NCBI RefSeq assembly: GCF_025997915.1
Contig: NZ_AP026677.1
Coordinates: 372,001-436,000 of the forward strand
DNA from: Aquiluna sp. KACHI24
Lineage (GTDB): Bacteria; Actinomycetota; Actinomycetes; Actinomycetales; Microbacteriaceae
DNA length: 64,000 nt
Reading direction: 5' to 3'
Position numbers and translations under genes: made by a program. Of the stretch, positions 18,189 to 30,652 are shown piece after piece (positions within the stretch are counted from its first letter, which is position 1; every line of letters starts with the position of its first letter). Under the pieces are notes generated by a model. The model searched no databases, was not told where the DNA came from, and saw nothing but the letters and a program-made list of their open reading frames with translations.

Positions 18189-19033
18189 TGCGCTTTGTTG
18201 AGGCTTTGGCCTTTGCGAAAGAGGAGCTAGCCAAGGCTGGCGTTGCCTCTTATGAGGCTGATGCTTACTGGCTCATTTGTCACGCTGCCGAAATCACCAA
18301 GACCGAACTTCTGACTCGTATGAGTTTTGATCTTGGGCTGAGTGATTCGGCGCATGCAAAGTTTCTAGAGGCACTGCAGCGCAGGGTCTTGCGTGAACCG
18401 CTGCAGCACATCACCGGAGCTGCTGCGTTTTTGGACTTCGAGGTTTCGGTTGGTCCCGGGGTTTTTATCCCTAGGCCAGAAACCGAGGTTTTAGTTGGTG
18501 TCAGTCTTGATTTGATAAAGAGCAAGCCCAATCCGAATGTCTTTGAGGTTGGATCTGGCTCGGGAATCATTTCGATTGCAATTGCCCGCGCTAGGACGGA
18601 TGCCGATGTCTTGGCGCTTGAAACATCCCCGGAAGCCATTCCTTACCTGAGGCAGAATCTTTTGGATCTCGCTCCGTCAGTGACGCTGAGGGAGGGCAAG
18701 TTTCCAGATGACAGCTTTGATCTGGTTGGGAGCGTGGACCTGTTGGTCTCTAACCCTCCATACATTCCCGAGGGTGCGGTTCCATTGGACCCCGAGGTGT
18801 ATCTTCACGATCCTGAATTGGCACTTTATTCGGGGCAGGACGGCCTGGATCTGATTCGAGACCTGGTAAGCATCGGGCACGAGCTATTGGTCGACGGGGG
18901 AGTCATCGCTTTGGAGCATGCCGACGGACAGTCCGACGCCATCGTTGAATTACTATTGGCGCAAGGGTACAAAGAAGTTATCGCCCATAAAGATTTGACT
19001 GACAGATTTAGAACTATCAGCGCTAGAAAGTAG
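18188..19033 (+). CDS. prmC: Release factor glutamine methyltransferase
   Basis: S-adenosylmethionine-dependent enzyme methylating the GGQ glutamine of release factors. The 281-residue protein has the SAM-binding VFEVGSGSGIISIAIA motif and the family-defining NPPY at about residues 189-192. Its ATG overlaps the prfA stop (TAATG), coupling the enzyme to its substrate. Followed eight bases later by tsaC. Confidence 0.95.
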   Translation: MRFVEALAFAKEELAKAGVASYEADAYWLICHAAEITKTELLTRMSFDLGLSDSAHAKFLEALQRRVLREPLQHITGAAAFLDFEVSVGPGVFIPRPETEVLVGVSLDLIKSKPNPNVFEVGSGSGIISIAIARARTDADVLALETSPEAIPYLRQNLLDLAPSVTLREGKFPDDSFDLVGSVDLLVSNPPYIPEGAVPLDPEVYLHDPELALYSGQDGLDLIRDLVSIGHELLVDGGVIALEHADGQSDAIVELLLAQGYKEVIAHKDLTDRFRTISARK

Positions 19034-19041
19034 AGCCGAGA

Positions 19042-19704
19042 ATGCAGAAGATTTACGACTGCTCAGTGGATGTCGAACTTCTCGGCGGCTTTCGCCAGGC
19101 CAAGGTCGCCTTGGATCGCTCCGAGGTTGTAGTGATTCCTACCGACACTGTTTACGGTTTGGCGGCAGATGCTTTCAGTGTCAAGGGCGTCGAGCAACTA
19201 CTTGCACTCAAGGGCCGTGACCGAACTTCACCTCCTCCGGTTTTGATTCCAAAGGTGGAGACCATGTCCGCGCTGGCCACCGATCTGCCTCTAATTGCAA
19301 ATCAGCTGGCCGCAGCTTTTTGGCCAGGTGCATTAACCATGGTTCTCAAGGCTCAGTTGTCCCTCGATTGGGATTTGGGTGACACCAGGGGAACGGTTGC
19401 CCTTCGGGTCCCAGACCACAAGATCACACTTGCGCTCCTGGAGGACGTCGGACCGCTAGCGGTATCGAGTGCGAACCTCACGGGTGAGCCAGCAGCAGTG
19501 ACTGCTCAACAGGCAGCGGAGTATTTCAAAGAGAAGGTTCCGGTTTACCTCGATGCCGGGTCGAGTCCTAAGGGCGAAGCATCAACGATTTTGGATTTGT
19601 CTCAGGTTAGAGATGGTCAACCGATTCGAGTCTTGAGAAAGGGCGCCATTTCACTCGAGCGAATTCGCTCGGTGATTGGTGATGCACAACTGCAGGTCGA
19701 CTAA
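19042..19704 (+). CDS. tsaC: L-threonylcarbamoyladenylate synthase (Sua5/YrdC family)
   Basis: Makes threonylcarbamoyl-AMP from threonine, bicarbonate and ATP for the t6A modification at tRNA position 37. The 220-residue protein carries the YrdC domain with the VIPTDTVYGLAADA motif (about residues 30-43), the KGRDRTSPPPVL lysine-rich loop and SSANLTGEPA. The usual KxR and SxN residues are present. It lacks a long Sua5 extension domain, so it is the short form. The gene is the regular neighbour of prmC in actinobacteria. Confidence 0.92.
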   Translation: MQKIYDCSVDVELLGGFRQAKVALDRSEVVVIPTDTVYGLAADAFSVKGVEQLLALKGRDRTSPPPVLIPKVETMSALATDLPLIANQLAAAFWPGALTMVLKAQLSLDWDLGDTRGTVALRVPDHKITLALLEDVGPLAVSSANLTGEPAAVTAQQAAEYFKEKVPVYLDAGSSPKGEASTILDLSQVRDGQPIRVLRKGAISLERIRSVIGDAQLQVD

Positions 19705-20823
19705 GTGCGCGCCTACCTTCTGGTATTACTGCTCTCGGCCATAGTTACTTACCTGGCTACCTGGGCGGTGCGCTATCTGGCCAGAAGGTACAACATCCAC
19801 CCAGCGATTCGTGAGCGCGATGTGCACAAGTCTCCGATCCCCAGAATCGGTGGCGTTGGCATGTTCTTTGGTCTGGTTGCAGGTGTTGCCGCGGCCGGGA
19901 GTTTCGGCTGGTTTGAGAGTTTGTTTTTGGATCCTGGGCCGATCTGGGCAATCGTTGGCGCTAGCGGTCTGATAATCGTGATTGGTCTTTTGGATGACCT
20001 GATCGAGCTGGACTGGACCGCAAAGATGGGTGGTCAGATGGCGGCCGCCTGGATCTTGGCTTCGTCTGGAATTCAGATTGTTTCGCTACCGATTGGTGGT
20101 CTCACCGTTGGCTCCTTTGGAGTCTCACTTGCCGTCACCATGTTCGTGGTCGTGCTGGTCATGAACGCTGTGAACTTCATTGACGGCCTAGACGGTTTAG
20201 CTGCCGGTGTGGTTGGCATTGGCACCCTGAGCTTTTTTATCTACACCTATGTGTTGGCACAGCAAACCTCACCAACCAACTACTTTTCGACAGCCGGCCT
20301 TCTTTCGGCGATCGTGCTGGGAATGGTGGTCGGGTTCCTGCCACACAACTTCCGTCCCGCCAAGATTTTTATGGGTGACTCCGGTGCCATGCTGCTGGGG
20401 CTCTTGATGGCGACGAGTGCCATCACCGTCACAGGAAACATTGACCCAGCGACCGTGACCAACAGCGATCTGCTGCCAGCGCTAATTCCGCTGGCCTTGC
20501 CGGTAATGATTTTGATCCTGCCGCTACTGGATCTTTTCTTCGCGGTTATCAGAAGACTTAGGCGCGGACAGTCCCCGTTCGCAGCAGACAAAGAGCACAT
20601 CCACCACCAGCTTCAAGACATCGGTCACTCCCATGCTGGGGCGGTGTGGGTTTTCTACCACTGGACCGCACTGGTATCAACCACCCTGCTACTACTGTTT
20701 TGGTTTGAAACCGGACCGGTATTGGTCCTGTTTGGGGCCTGGCTAATCGCAGCTTTGATCCACACCTACCTCCCAGTCCTTAGGCGAATTCGCAAAATCA
20801 GAAAGGCACTCCGTGGCAAGTAA
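19705..20823 (+). CDS. wecA: UDP-GlcNAc:undecaprenyl-phosphate GlcNAc-1-phosphate transferase-like protein
   Basis: Polytopic membrane enzyme of the MraY/WecA/TagO family that starts assembly of wall polysaccharide on undecaprenyl phosphate. The 372-residue protein has about eleven membrane segments, the metal-binding GLLDDLIELDW motif, the NFIDGLDGLAAG motif and the histidine motif HIHHQL. The GTG start follows the tsaC stop directly. It sits between tsaC and atpI, matching the position of rfe/wecA in mycobacteria. The exact sugar donor is inferred from the family. Confidence 0.9.
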   Translation: MRAYLLVLLLSAIVTYLATWAVRYLARRYNIHPAIRERDVHKSPIPRIGGVGMFFGLVAGVAAAGSFGWFESLFLDPGPIWAIVGASGLIIVIGLLDDLIELDWTAKMGGQMAAAWILASSGIQIVSLPIGGLTVGSFGVSLAVTMFVVVLVMNAVNFIDGLDGLAAGVVGIGTLSFFIYTYVLAQQTSPTNYFSTAGLLSAIVLGMVVGFLPHNFRPAKIFMGDSGAMLLGLLMATSAITVTGNIDPATVTNSDLLPALIPLALPVMILILPLLDLFFAVIRRLRRGQSPFAADKEHIHHQLQDIGHSHAGAVWVFYHWTALVSTTLLLLFWFETGPVLVLFGAWLIAALIHTYLPVLRRIRKIRKALRGK

Positions 20824-21217
20824 CTCGGCTGACATCTACAAGCGGGCACTGGCCCTCAGCGCAATCTTGTTGATTTTGATTGCCGTCTTCGGCTCAGGAT
20901 TGGGCTTTTTGTTTGCCGGAATGGATGGGGTCTATTCCGCGCTAATTGGGGCAGCCGTTTCGATGGCATTCTCGACTTTCACGATTTTCAGCATCTGGCT
21001 TGGAGCAAGACTTCCGCTAGCCGGCTTCTACGGATTGGTGCTTGGAGGTTGGCTTATCAAGGTGCTGCTTTTTGCCGTGACCCTGGGTGCGCTGCAGGGG
21101 GCGGACTTTATCTCCGGACCAGTATTTTTCTTTGCAGTGGTCGCATCGGTTTTGGGCGGTTTGGCCATCGACAGCTGGGTGGTTCTCAAGGGCCGCCAGC
21201 CGATTCTGGACAATTAG
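20813..21217 (+). CDS. atpI: ATP synthase protein I
   Basis: Small membrane protein found at the head of ATP synthase operons, thought to assist assembly of the c-ring. The 134-residue product has four predicted membrane segments and a position typical for AtpI, just before atpB. The GTG start lies 11 bases inside the end of wecA in another frame. Sequence conservation of this family is weak, so the call rests on size, topology and location. Confidence 0.78.
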   Translation: MASNSADIYKRALALSAILLILIAVFGSGLGFLFAGMDGVYSALIGAAVSMAFSTFTIFSIWLGARLPLAGFYGLVLGGWLIKVLLFAVTLGALQGADFISGPVFFFAVVASVLGGLAIDSWVVLKGRQPILDN

Positions 21218-21326
21218 TTCTACTTTTTTTCTAAATGGGGAAAAAGGGAACAAAACCTCTTATAAACTCGTTGGAGCTTCCCGAAACCCCGCGGTATTTT
21301 TTGCCGCCTGAGCCAGGAGAACGACC
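21218..21326 (+). promoter_or_regulatory. Gap before atpB with putative ATP synthase promoter
   Basis: The gap after atpI is AT-rich compared with its surroundings. TATAAA at 21261-21266 could be a -10 element for the ATP synthase operon; no convincing -35 precedes it. AGGAGA at 21315-21320 is a good ribosome-binding site and points to a start codon near 21327. Confidence 0.4.
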
Positions 21327-22419
<1,093 letters not shown>

Positions 22420-22438
22420 TAGAAAACACTTATAGACC

Positions 22439-22987
22439 ATGACTATTCAGATTCTTGCCGCTGCGGCAGCCGAGGAAGGCGCCACGCCTAACCCGCTGCT
22501 GCCTGCGGTCTATGACATCACCTGGTCGTCGGTTGTCTTTGTTTTCCTACTGACCTTCTTCTGGTTCAAGGTTCTTCCTGGATTCAAGAAGATGCTTGAC
22601 GAGCGCGCCAAGGCCATTGAAGGTCGCTTGGCTGATGCCGAAGCTGCCCAGAAGGCAGCTGAGGAGCGCACCGCAGCAGTTGAGGCAGAGCAGGAAAAGC
22701 TCAGGGCTGAATCCTCATCAATCCGTGAGGAGGCACGCGCTGAAGGCGCTGCAATCCTGGCTGAGATGAAGGCACAGGCTTCGGCCGAGTCCGAGCGTCT
22801 AGCGCAGATCGCAAAATCTGCCCTGGAGGCTGAGCGCGAGAGTGCCATGAACGCACTTCGCAACGAGGTTGGAGGCCTAGCTATCGAGCTTGCCTCTCGC
22901 ATTGTTGCAGTGAAGCTGCAGGATGACGCAATCGCAAACAAGGTCGTTGACGACTTCATTGCCGAGCTAGAAGCAAAGAAGGCCTAG
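22439..22987 (+). CDS. atpF: ATP synthase Fo subunit b
   Basis: Peripheral stalk subunit. The 182-residue protein has one membrane helix (about residues 30-50, with FFWFKVLPGFKKML) followed by a long charged coiled coil rich in Ala, Glu and Lys. It is a separate protein, not fused to delta as in mycobacteria. It lies 19 bases after atpE and five bases before atpH. Confidence 0.95.
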   Translation: MTIQILAAAAAEEGATPNPLLPAVYDITWSSVVFVFLLTFFWFKVLPGFKKMLDERAKAIEGRLADAEAAQKAAEERTAAVEAEQEKLRAESSSIREEARAEGAAILAEMKAQASAESERLAQIAKSALEAERESAMNALRNEVGGLAIELASRIVAVKLQDDAIANKVVDDFIAELEAKKA

Positions 22988-22992
22988 AACCC

Positions 22993-23778
22993 ATGGCATC
23001 CAGTACCAGAGCATCCAAGATCATTGCCGGTGAGAAGCTGGCAGCACTTGGTGCGACCAACCTAACGACTGCCTTGGAGCTCTTCGCTGCAAGCAATGCT
23101 CTGCAGCAGAGCTCATCACTGCGCTCTATGCTTTCGGATCCTTCCGCCGAAGTTGCGGGCAAGGAGCAGGTCGTACGGCAGGTATTTGGTGCCAAGTTAA
23201 CCGAGCAGACCGTGGGTCTACTCATTGAGTTATCGAAGTTGCGCTGGTCGGCGACTCGAGACCTTCCCGCTGCCATGGAGCAGCTTGGGGTTAGAGTTGC
23301 CGCCCAAAGCGCAAACATCGACCAGCTTCAGGCTGAGTTGTTTGCCATCGAACAGACTGCATCTTCTGATCACGAGCTTGAACTGGCTCTTAGTTCAAAC
23401 CGTGATTCTGAGGCCAAGCGAACCCTGATCAGCAAGCTTTTCGCTGGCAAGGTTTCCGAGGCCGCACTTGCGCTGGCACTGCAGGCAATCGACTCTTCCG
23501 CCTACAAGCGCTTTGCGCAGGTAGTTGGGCAGTACGGTGTCTGGGTTGCTGAGTACGCAGGTGAGTTCGTGGCCCGAGTTCGGGTTGCTCGTGAGCTTTC
23601 AACCGCTCAGCTTGAGCGCTTAGAAGCAGCACTCAACGGCGTTTATGGCAAGAAGCTACAACTCAACGTTGACGTTGACCCAACTGTCATTGGCGGCATT
23701 CACGTGGCCGTCGCCGGTGAGGTCATTGACGCAACCGTTCTAACCAAAATTTCAAACGCAAGATTGCAACTGAGCTAG
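22993..23778 (+). CDS. atpH: ATP synthase F1 subunit delta
   Basis: Connects the peripheral stalk to the top of F1. At 261 residues it is longer than the E. coli subunit (177) but normal for actinobacteria, with an extra segment before the C-terminal domain. The C-terminal signature, ending in [20 protein letters not shown], is intact. Confidence 0.93.
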   Translation: MASSTRASKIIAGEKLAALGATNLTTALELFAASNALQQSSSLRSMLSDPSAEVAGKEQVVRQVFGAKLTEQTVGLLIELSKLRWSATRDLPAAMEQLGVRVAAQSANIDQLQAELFAIEQTASSDHELELALSSNRDSEAKRTLISKLFAGKVSEAALALALQAIDSSAYKRFAQVVGQYGVWVAEYAGEFVARVRVARELSTAQLERLEAALNGVYGKKLQLNVDVDPTVIGGIHVAVAGEVIDATVLTKISNARLQLS

Positions 23779-23807
23779 TTGCCAAACAAAAGAAGCAGAG
23801 GAAGCTA

Positions 23808-25445
23808 ATGTCAGAGCTAAAGATCAGCCCGAATGAGATTCGGGATGCCCTGAAAGACTTCGTTTCGTCATACGAGCCTCAGAACTCGCAGAAGCAGGAA
23901 GTCGGTTATGTAATCGACGCTGGTGACGGCATTGCACACATTGAGGGCCTTCCTGGCGCGATGGCTAACGAGCTTCTGCGTTTCCAGGACGGCACCCTAG
24001 GCCTAGCACTGAACCTTGACGAGCGCGAGATTGGTGTTGTTGTACTCGGTGAGTTCACCGGCATCGAAGAAGGTATGGAGGTCTACCGCACTGGGGAGGT
24101 TCTCTCTGTTCCAGTCGGTGACGCTTACCTAGGTCGCGTTGTAAACCCACTGGGTAACCCAATTGACGGTCTTGGTGAGATTCCATCTGAGGGTCGCCGT
24201 GCGCTTGAGCTTCAGGCACCTGGCGTTATGCAGCGTAAGTCGGTTCACGAGCCACTACAGACCGGTATCAAGGCGATCGACGCCATGATTCCAATCGGTC
24301 GTGGACAGCGCCAGCTGATCATTGGTGACCGCCAGACCGGTAAGACCGCTATCGCAGTTGACACCATCATCAACCAGCGTGACAACTGGCTTTCTGGAGA
24401 CCCAACCAAGCAGGTTCGTTGCATCTACGTAGCGATCGGTCAGAAGGGTTCGACCATTGCTGGTGTCAAGGCTGCTTTGGAGCAGGCCGGCGCAATGGAG
24501 TACACCACCATCGTGGCTTCTCCAGCATCCGACCCAGCAGGTTTTAAGTACCTAGCCCCTTACACCGGTAGCGCCATTGGTCAGCACTGGATGTACGGCG
24601 GCAAGCACGTTCTCATCATCTTCGATGACCTGTCTAAGCAGGCTGAGGCCTACCGTGCAGTTTCGCTGCTACTGCGTCGTCCACCAGGACGTGAGGCATA
24701 CCCAGGTGACGTCTTCTACTTACACTCCCGCTTGCTAGAGCGCTGTGCAAAGCTCTCCGACGAGATGGGTGCCGGATCGATGACTGGACTTCCAATCATC
24801 GAGACCAAGGCAAACGACGTTTCTGCATACATCCCAACCAACGTGATTTCGATCACCGATGGTCAGATCTTCTTGCAGTCAGACCTGTTCAACGCGAACC
24901 AGCGCCCTGCTATCGACGTAGGTATTTCGGTTTCCCGTGTGGGTGGAGCTGCTCAGCTAAAGAGCATCAAGGGTGTATCCGGAACTCTGAAGCTAGAGCT
25001 AGCTCAGTACCGTGCACTTGAGGCATTCGCAATGTTCGCTTCGGATCTAGACGCTGCATCTCGCAAGCAGCTAGAGCGTGGTGCACGTCTGACCGAGCTT
25101 CTAAAGCAGCCTCAGTACTCGCCATTCCCAGTTGAAGAGCAGACTGTCTCAATTTGGGCTGGTACCACCGGAAAGCTTGACGATGTTGCAGTTCAGGATG
25201 TGCTGCGCTTCGAGCGCGAGTTCCTGGACTTCCTAAAGCGCAACTCTTCCGCACTGAATGTCATTCGCGAGACCTCAAAGCTTGAGAAGGACACCATTGA
25301 GGAGCTGGAGAAGCAGCTGGAGCACTTCAAGAAGATGTTCCTGACTCACTCCGGTGAGCCACTGGTCAAGGCTGGTTCCGCATCTGTTGAGGCTGCATCT
25401 CCGGAGGAGATTGGCCAGGAGCAGATCGTAAAGCAGAAGCGCTAA
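23808..25445 (+). CDS. atpA: ATP synthase F1 subunit alpha
   Basis: Non-catalytic nucleotide-binding subunit of the F1 hexamer. The 545-residue protein has Walker [10 protein letters not shown] at about residues 172-180, the QKGSTIAGV region and the alpha signature [17 protein letters not shown]. The C-terminus carries an actinobacterial extension of about 30 residues. ATG preceded by GAGGAAGC. Confidence 0.97.
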   Translation: MSELKISPNEIRDALKDFVSSYEPQNSQKQEVGYVIDAGDGIAHIEGLPGAMANELLRFQDGTLGLALNLDEREIGVVVLGEFTGIEEGMEVYRTGEVLSVPVGDAYLGRVVNPLGNPIDGLGEIPSEGRRALELQAPGVMQRKSVHEPLQTGIKAIDAMIPIGRGQRQLIIGDRQTGKTAIAVDTIINQRDNWLSGDPTKQVRCIYVAIGQKGSTIAGVKAALEQAGAMEYTTIVASPASDPAGFKYLAPYTGSAIGQHWMYGGKHVLIIFDDLSKQAEAYRAVSLLLRRPPGREAYPGDVFYLHSRLLERCAKLSDEMGAGSMTGLPIIETKANDVSAYIPTNVISITDGQIFLQSDLFNANQRPAIDVGISVSRVGGAAQLKSIKGVSGTLKLELAQYRALEAFAMFASDLDAASRKQLERGARLTELLKQPQYSPFPVEEQTVSIWAGTTGKLDDVAVQDVLRFEREFLDFLKRNSSALNVIRETSKLEKDTIEELEKQLEHFKKMFLTHSGEPLVKAGSASVEAASPEEIGQEQIVKQKR

Positions 25446-25463
25446 GAAGGGTAAGGCAAGCTA

Positions 25464-26366
25464 ATGGGAGCGCAACTTCGGGTCTACCGGCAGAAAATTA
25501 AGTCTGCCAAGACGACCAAGAAGATTACTCGCGCCATGGAGCTGATCTCGGCATCGAGAATCGCCAAGGCGCAGCAGCGTGTTGCTGCGTCGAGTCCTTA
25601 TACCCGTGCGGTTACCCGCGCGGTTTCAGCAGTGGCCACCTACTCAAATGTTGACCACCCGCTGCTAACCGATGACGGTAACCACCGCAGAACCGCAGTG
25701 GTGATCTTCACCTCTGACCGCGGTTTGGCAGGTGCATTCTCCTCTTCAGTGCTTAAAGAGGCCGAGGCGGTTACCGCGATGCTTACCCAGCAGGGCAAGG
25801 AAGTTGTTTACTACCTAGTTGGTCGTAAGGCTGTAGGTAACTTCAGCTTCCGCCGCAAGACCTATATTCGTGAGTGGATCGGTGGCACTGACCTGCCACA
25901 GTTCGACACCGCGCGTGAGATTGCAGCTGAGTTGACCGATGCCTTCCTCAAGCCATATGAGAACGGGGGAGTCGACGAGATCTATCTGGTCGGTAACCGT
26001 TTTGTTTCGATGATGGTTCAGGAGCCAGAGAAGATTCGCCTACTACCTCTTGAGGTAGTCGAGCAGGAAGCAGTTTCCTCTACCGAGGTATTCCCGCTGT
26101 TTGAGTTTGAGCCAGAGGTTGAACAGGTCCTGGACGCTCTACTCCCTGTGTACATCGAGAACCGCATTTTCAATGTCATGCTGCAGTCTGCAGCTGCCGA
26201 GCATGCAGCTCGTCAGAAGGCGATGAAGAGCGCAACTGACAACGCAGACAAACTGATTTTGAACTACACCCGCTTGGCAAACGCAGCGCGCCAGGCAGAA
26301 ATTACCCAGCAGATTTCGGAGATTGTGGGCGGCGCAGATGCGCTGGCCACGGTTACCGAGGACTAA
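25464..26366 (+). CDS. atpG: ATP synthase F1 subunit gamma
   Basis: Central shaft subunit. The 300-residue protein begins with [22 protein letters not shown], shown here only as the typical N-terminal coiled coil start, and ends with a second helix containing [12 protein letters not shown]. These two helices form the rotor axle. Length and order within the operon are standard. Confidence 0.95.
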   Translation: MGAQLRVYRQKIKSAKTTKKITRAMELISASRIAKAQQRVAASSPYTRAVTRAVSAVATYSNVDHPLLTDDGNHRRTAVVIFTSDRGLAGAFSSSVLKEAEAVTAMLTQQGKEVVYYLVGRKAVGNFSFRRKTYIREWIGGTDLPQFDTAREIAAELTDAFLKPYENGGVDEIYLVGNRFVSMMVQEPEKIRLLPLEVVEQEAVSSTEVFPLFEFEPEVEQVLDALLPVYIENRIFNVMLQSAAAEHAARQKAMKSATDNADKLILNYTRLANAARQAEITQQISEIVGGADALATVTED

Positions 26367-27817
<1,451 letters not shown>

Positions 27818-27818
<1 letters not shown>

Positions 27819-28087
27819 TGTCACGCGAACTCAACGTTGACCTAGTAGCAGCAGACCGCCAAATCTGGTCGGGCTCTGCTACCCAGGTCATCGCCAAGAC
27901 CTCGGTGGGCGAGATTGGTCTGCTCTCAGGTCACGAGCCTATGCTCGCGATTTTGATCCCGGGCCAAATTCGTATCACCACCGGCGAGGGCAAGGTCCTG
28001 ACCGCGGAGTGCGATGAGGGTGGATTCCTATCCCTGGAGAACAACAACCTCACTCTCGTGGTTAGAGACGCACACCTAATCAACTAA
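27818..28087 (+). CDS. atpC: ATP synthase F1 subunit epsilon (short form)
   Basis: Rotor foot subunit. The 89-residue protein covers only the N-terminal beta-sandwich domain, with the GEIGLLSGHEPMLAIL motif, and lacks the C-terminal helical hairpin that in many bacteria inhibits ATP hydrolysis. The frame ends normally and yaaA starts on the stop codon, so this looks like the natural length rather than a break. Confidence 0.93.
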
Positions 28088-28821
28088 TGCTGATTCTGCT
28101 GCCGCCGTCGGAGACTAAGCGCTCCGGCGGCGTTGGCATTTCTATCGACAAATCAGCAATCATCTGGGCTGCTCTCGACCCAGCCCGCGATCGCCTGATT
28201 ACAGAGATTTCGAGAGTCTCTTCTGATCCCACACGAGCCAAGAAGATATTCAAGCTCGGACCAAAGAATGCTGCCGATTTGGATGCCAATAGGCAGTTGA
28301 TCACTGCACCCACCATGGCCGCCATCGAGCGCTATGCCGGCGTGGTTTACGACGCCATCGATTATCAAAATCTGAGCGAACAGGCAAAGCAACGCGTCCA
28401 GGAGCGGCTGTTTATTCAATCCGCACTATTCGGGCTCTTGCCAGCGACAGAGCAAATCCCCTACTACCGCTTTTCAGCAACGACAAAACTACCCGGCATC
28501 AATCTCAGGGAGCTTTGGATTGAGGCTCACAAAGCTGTGTGGCCAAGACTCGCCAGACCGATCCTCGACATGAGGTCAAAGGCCTACGCGGAACTGAATC
28601 CGGTCCCAGAGAGCCTGGAGAGCTACTCGGTTGACGTATTCGATCAATCTGGCAAGGCGTTGAATCACTTCAACAAAAAGGCCAAGGGGCTGTTGGTCAG
28701 ATCTGCACTTGAAAACAACCTTGAGACCATCGAACAGCTACCTGAAATTGCCAAAGCCGTCGGTCTCAAGGCTGAGACAGACGGCTCTAGCGTGGGATTG
28801 ATTACGCCCCAGGGTTTTTAG
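28087..28821 (+). CDS. yaaA: YaaA family peroxide-stress protein
   Basis: Member of the UPF0246/YaaA family, which in E. coli limits free iron and protects DNA during peroxide stress. The 244-residue protein starts with the defining MLILLPPSETKR motif and retains the YYRFSATTKLPG and FNKKAKGLLVR segments. ATG overlaps the atpC stop by one base, so it may be expressed with the ATP synthase operon. It converges on the minus-strand membrane protein, with a four-base overlap of the gene ends inside a small CAGGG/CCCTG hairpin (28810-28826). Confidence 0.88.
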   Translation: MLILLPPSETKRSGGVGISIDKSAIIWAALDPARDRLITEISRVSSDPTRAKKIFKLGPKNAADLDANRQLITAPTMAAIERYAGVVYDAIDYQNLSEQAKQRVQERLFIQSALFGLLPATEQIPYYRFSATTKLPGINLRELWIEAHKAVWPRLARPILDMRSKAYAELNPVPESLESYSVDVFDQSGKALNHFNKKAKGLLVRSALENNLETIEQLPEIAKAVGLKAETDGSSVGLITPQGF

Positions 28822-30116
28822 CCCTGCTTGGTTTCGGGCAGCGGTTCAACCGCATATGGTTCTGGAAGTTCAATCACTCCCTCAACCAAAGAGATGATTG
28901 CGTCAAACCAGCCCTGGTCATTCTTGAGAATGTAGCCTGGGACTAACCATGCACCACCTGACTTGTCATAGATCATCAGCAGCGTCGACTCTGACCCAGT
29001 GAGCTTCAGGGTGACCTGCTGTGGCTTGATCTCTACCTGCTCTTCTGAAGTTGCAGGTGCGTCCTTAGTCGACTCTTCGGGGGCGGGCTCGACCGCAGGC
29101 AGCGAGACTGCATCAGCGGTTCTCATGTTCTGGCTGTATTGGTTCCAGACAGAACTGGATGGAGATCCAAACCAGCGACCGTCCTTGATGCGAGTGGCAG
29201 CCTCTTTGGCTGAGATTGTGTCAAATTCACCCCTGGCTTGTGGTTTGGCAAAGTGCCCTGAGACATTAGAGAGTTTGCCCGCACCGTCGTAGTTCACCCA
29301 CCACTCCAAAGCGGTGTCCTGACCATCGACTTGAACGCTTGCGATGGCACTAGCACCCCAGTCGCTGCGATCTACTCGAATGCGATCCTTTGCGACGCCC
29401 AGTCCGAAGGTCTCAAACAGATCAAAAGCCTCTGACCTGATTTTTTCCTCTGATGGAATCAGCTCAGGAGTCGCAATTGGCTCACAGCTTTCATAGCTGG
29501 TGCCATCCTCGAGAGTGACGGTTTTGTTCTCACACTTGTATGAAGCTGGATCCCAAGCGTTGAAGTAGAAGTTTCCGGTTCCAGCCCATGTGACGCTGAC
29601 CTGGCGCTCTGGCTTGCCGATAGAGAAGGTCGGATACTCCTTAGAGGACCATTCTTCCTCGCGAATCTCGCCCTCAATTCCGAAGTAGTCCGCTAGCTGC
29701 TGGAGTCTTTCCTTTACATCGCCTTCCAGTACGAGCTGGTACACGCTGCCGCGACCAGTCTCGTCAGAGAGCTCAGTGGAGTCGTAGTCATACTCGATCC
29801 AAACCGGCGCAATCATCTTCATGCCCGGGGCAGCCGCGTCACTTGCGGCGAGACTTTCCGCCCTCCCGGCTGGCGCGTTTGCCATTTGGATCAATGGCTG
29901 CTGCGGAGTTGCAAGTCCAGCTACTAGCGCAAGCGCTGACACTGCGGCGATTGAGCCTCCGGAGAGCAGCCCCAGCCTAAGTCGCGAGGAGATCGGTGCG
30001 CGAGCTGGCTTAGCAAGTGGAGCCTGAGCCACCAGACCCTCGTTTAGGACAAAGCTCGAATCAGCTGGGTCTGCCTTTTGCAGTCTTGCCTTCAGGTCAT
30101 CAAAGTTTTCATTCAT
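28818..30116 (-). CDS. Putative membrane partner (anti-sigma-like) of the ECF sigma factor
   Basis: Not recognised as a known family. The 432-residue protein has a charged cytoplasmic N-terminus (about residues 1-45), one membrane segment (about 47-68, LLSGGSIAAVSALALVAGLA) and a long extracytoplasmic region with many acidic and aromatic residues and two cysteines near residues 196 and 209. A Pro/Glu-rich linker (about 340-365) precedes the C-terminal domain. There is no HxxxCxxC zinc anti-sigma motif. It starts two bases after the sigma gene stop, and that placement is the main reason to suggest it regulates the sigma factor. Confidence 0.6.
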   Translation of the reverse strand: MNENFDDLKARLQKADPADSSFVLNEGLVAQAPLAKPARAPISSRLRLGLLSGGSIAAVSALALVAGLATPQQPLIQMANAPAGRAESLAASDAAAPGMKMIAPVWIEYDYDSTELSDETGRGSVYQLVLEGDVKERLQQLADYFGIEGEIREEEWSSKEYPTFSIGKPERQVSVTWAGTGNFYFNAWDPASYKCENKTVTLEDGTSYESCEPIATPELIPSEEKIRSEAFDLFETFGLGVAKDRIRVDRSDWGASAIASVQVDGQDTALEWWVNYDGAGKLSNVSGHFAKPQARGEFDTISAKEAATRIKDGRWFGSPSSSVWNQYSQNMRTADAVSLPAVEPAPEESTKDAPATSEEQVEIKPQQVTLKLTGSESTLLMIYDKSGGAWLVPGYILKNDQGWFDAIISLVEGVIELPEPYAVEPLPETKQG

Positions 30117-30118
30117 GA

Positions 30119-30622
30119 CTAATCAACTGTCCCATCAAGTTCGTTATTTTCAGTGGCCAGCAAAGTTTTCAACTTTTGCTTGGCTCTGGTTAGGCGGATC
30201 GCTGCTGCGTTCTCACTTATTTCAAGCGCGAGACCAATCTGCTTATTCGATAGACCCTCAAAGGCCCAAAGTGAAATTAGTTCACGCTCGAGAACCTGCA
30301 GCTTGCCCCATGCATCAGAAAGCTCCGTGTCGGCAAGCGCAATTGACTCAGCGCTGGGCGCCGCCTCAGGTCGAGACATCAGCTGCTCAATTCGGGCCCT
30401 GTTGCTGGCTTTCTTGCGATGATTTGAAATGAGATAGCGCGCGGTTTTGTATAGCCAAGGCAGCTCGTATCCCTGGGGGATTGAGCCGCGCTTTCCCCAT
30501 GCGATCGAGAACAGCTCTGCGGCTAGTTCCTCTGCTTCCTCAAGCTCCACACGTCTTGCCAGAAATCTTGAAACTTCGGGCATGTGAGCGCGAAACAGTG
30601 CGTTGAATTGCTCCGGGGTCAT
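30119..30622 (-). CDS. ECF-type RNA polymerase sigma factor
   Basis: Alternative sigma factor of the extracytoplasmic-function group. The 167-residue protein has only regions 2 and 4: region 2 about residues 8-75, with ELPWLYKTARYLISNHRKK as the -10 recognition helix, and region 4 about 105-155, with LSNKQIGLALEISENAAAIRL as helix-turn-helix (only part of which is quoted elsewhere). ATG is preceded by AGGAGG. It follows tag by 30 bases and precedes the membrane partner by two bases, all on the minus strand. Confidence 0.85.
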   Translation of the reverse strand: MTPEQFNALFRAHMPEVSRFLARRVELEEAEELAAELFSIAWGKRGSIPQGYELPWLYKTARYLISNHRKKASNRARIEQLMSRPEAAPSAESIALADTELSDAWGKLQVLERELISLWAFEGLSNKQIGLALEISENAAAIRLTRAKQKLKTLLATENNELDGTVD

Positions 30623-30652
30623 TAGTCCTCCTGAGCTAGTTATGTCCTAAGC

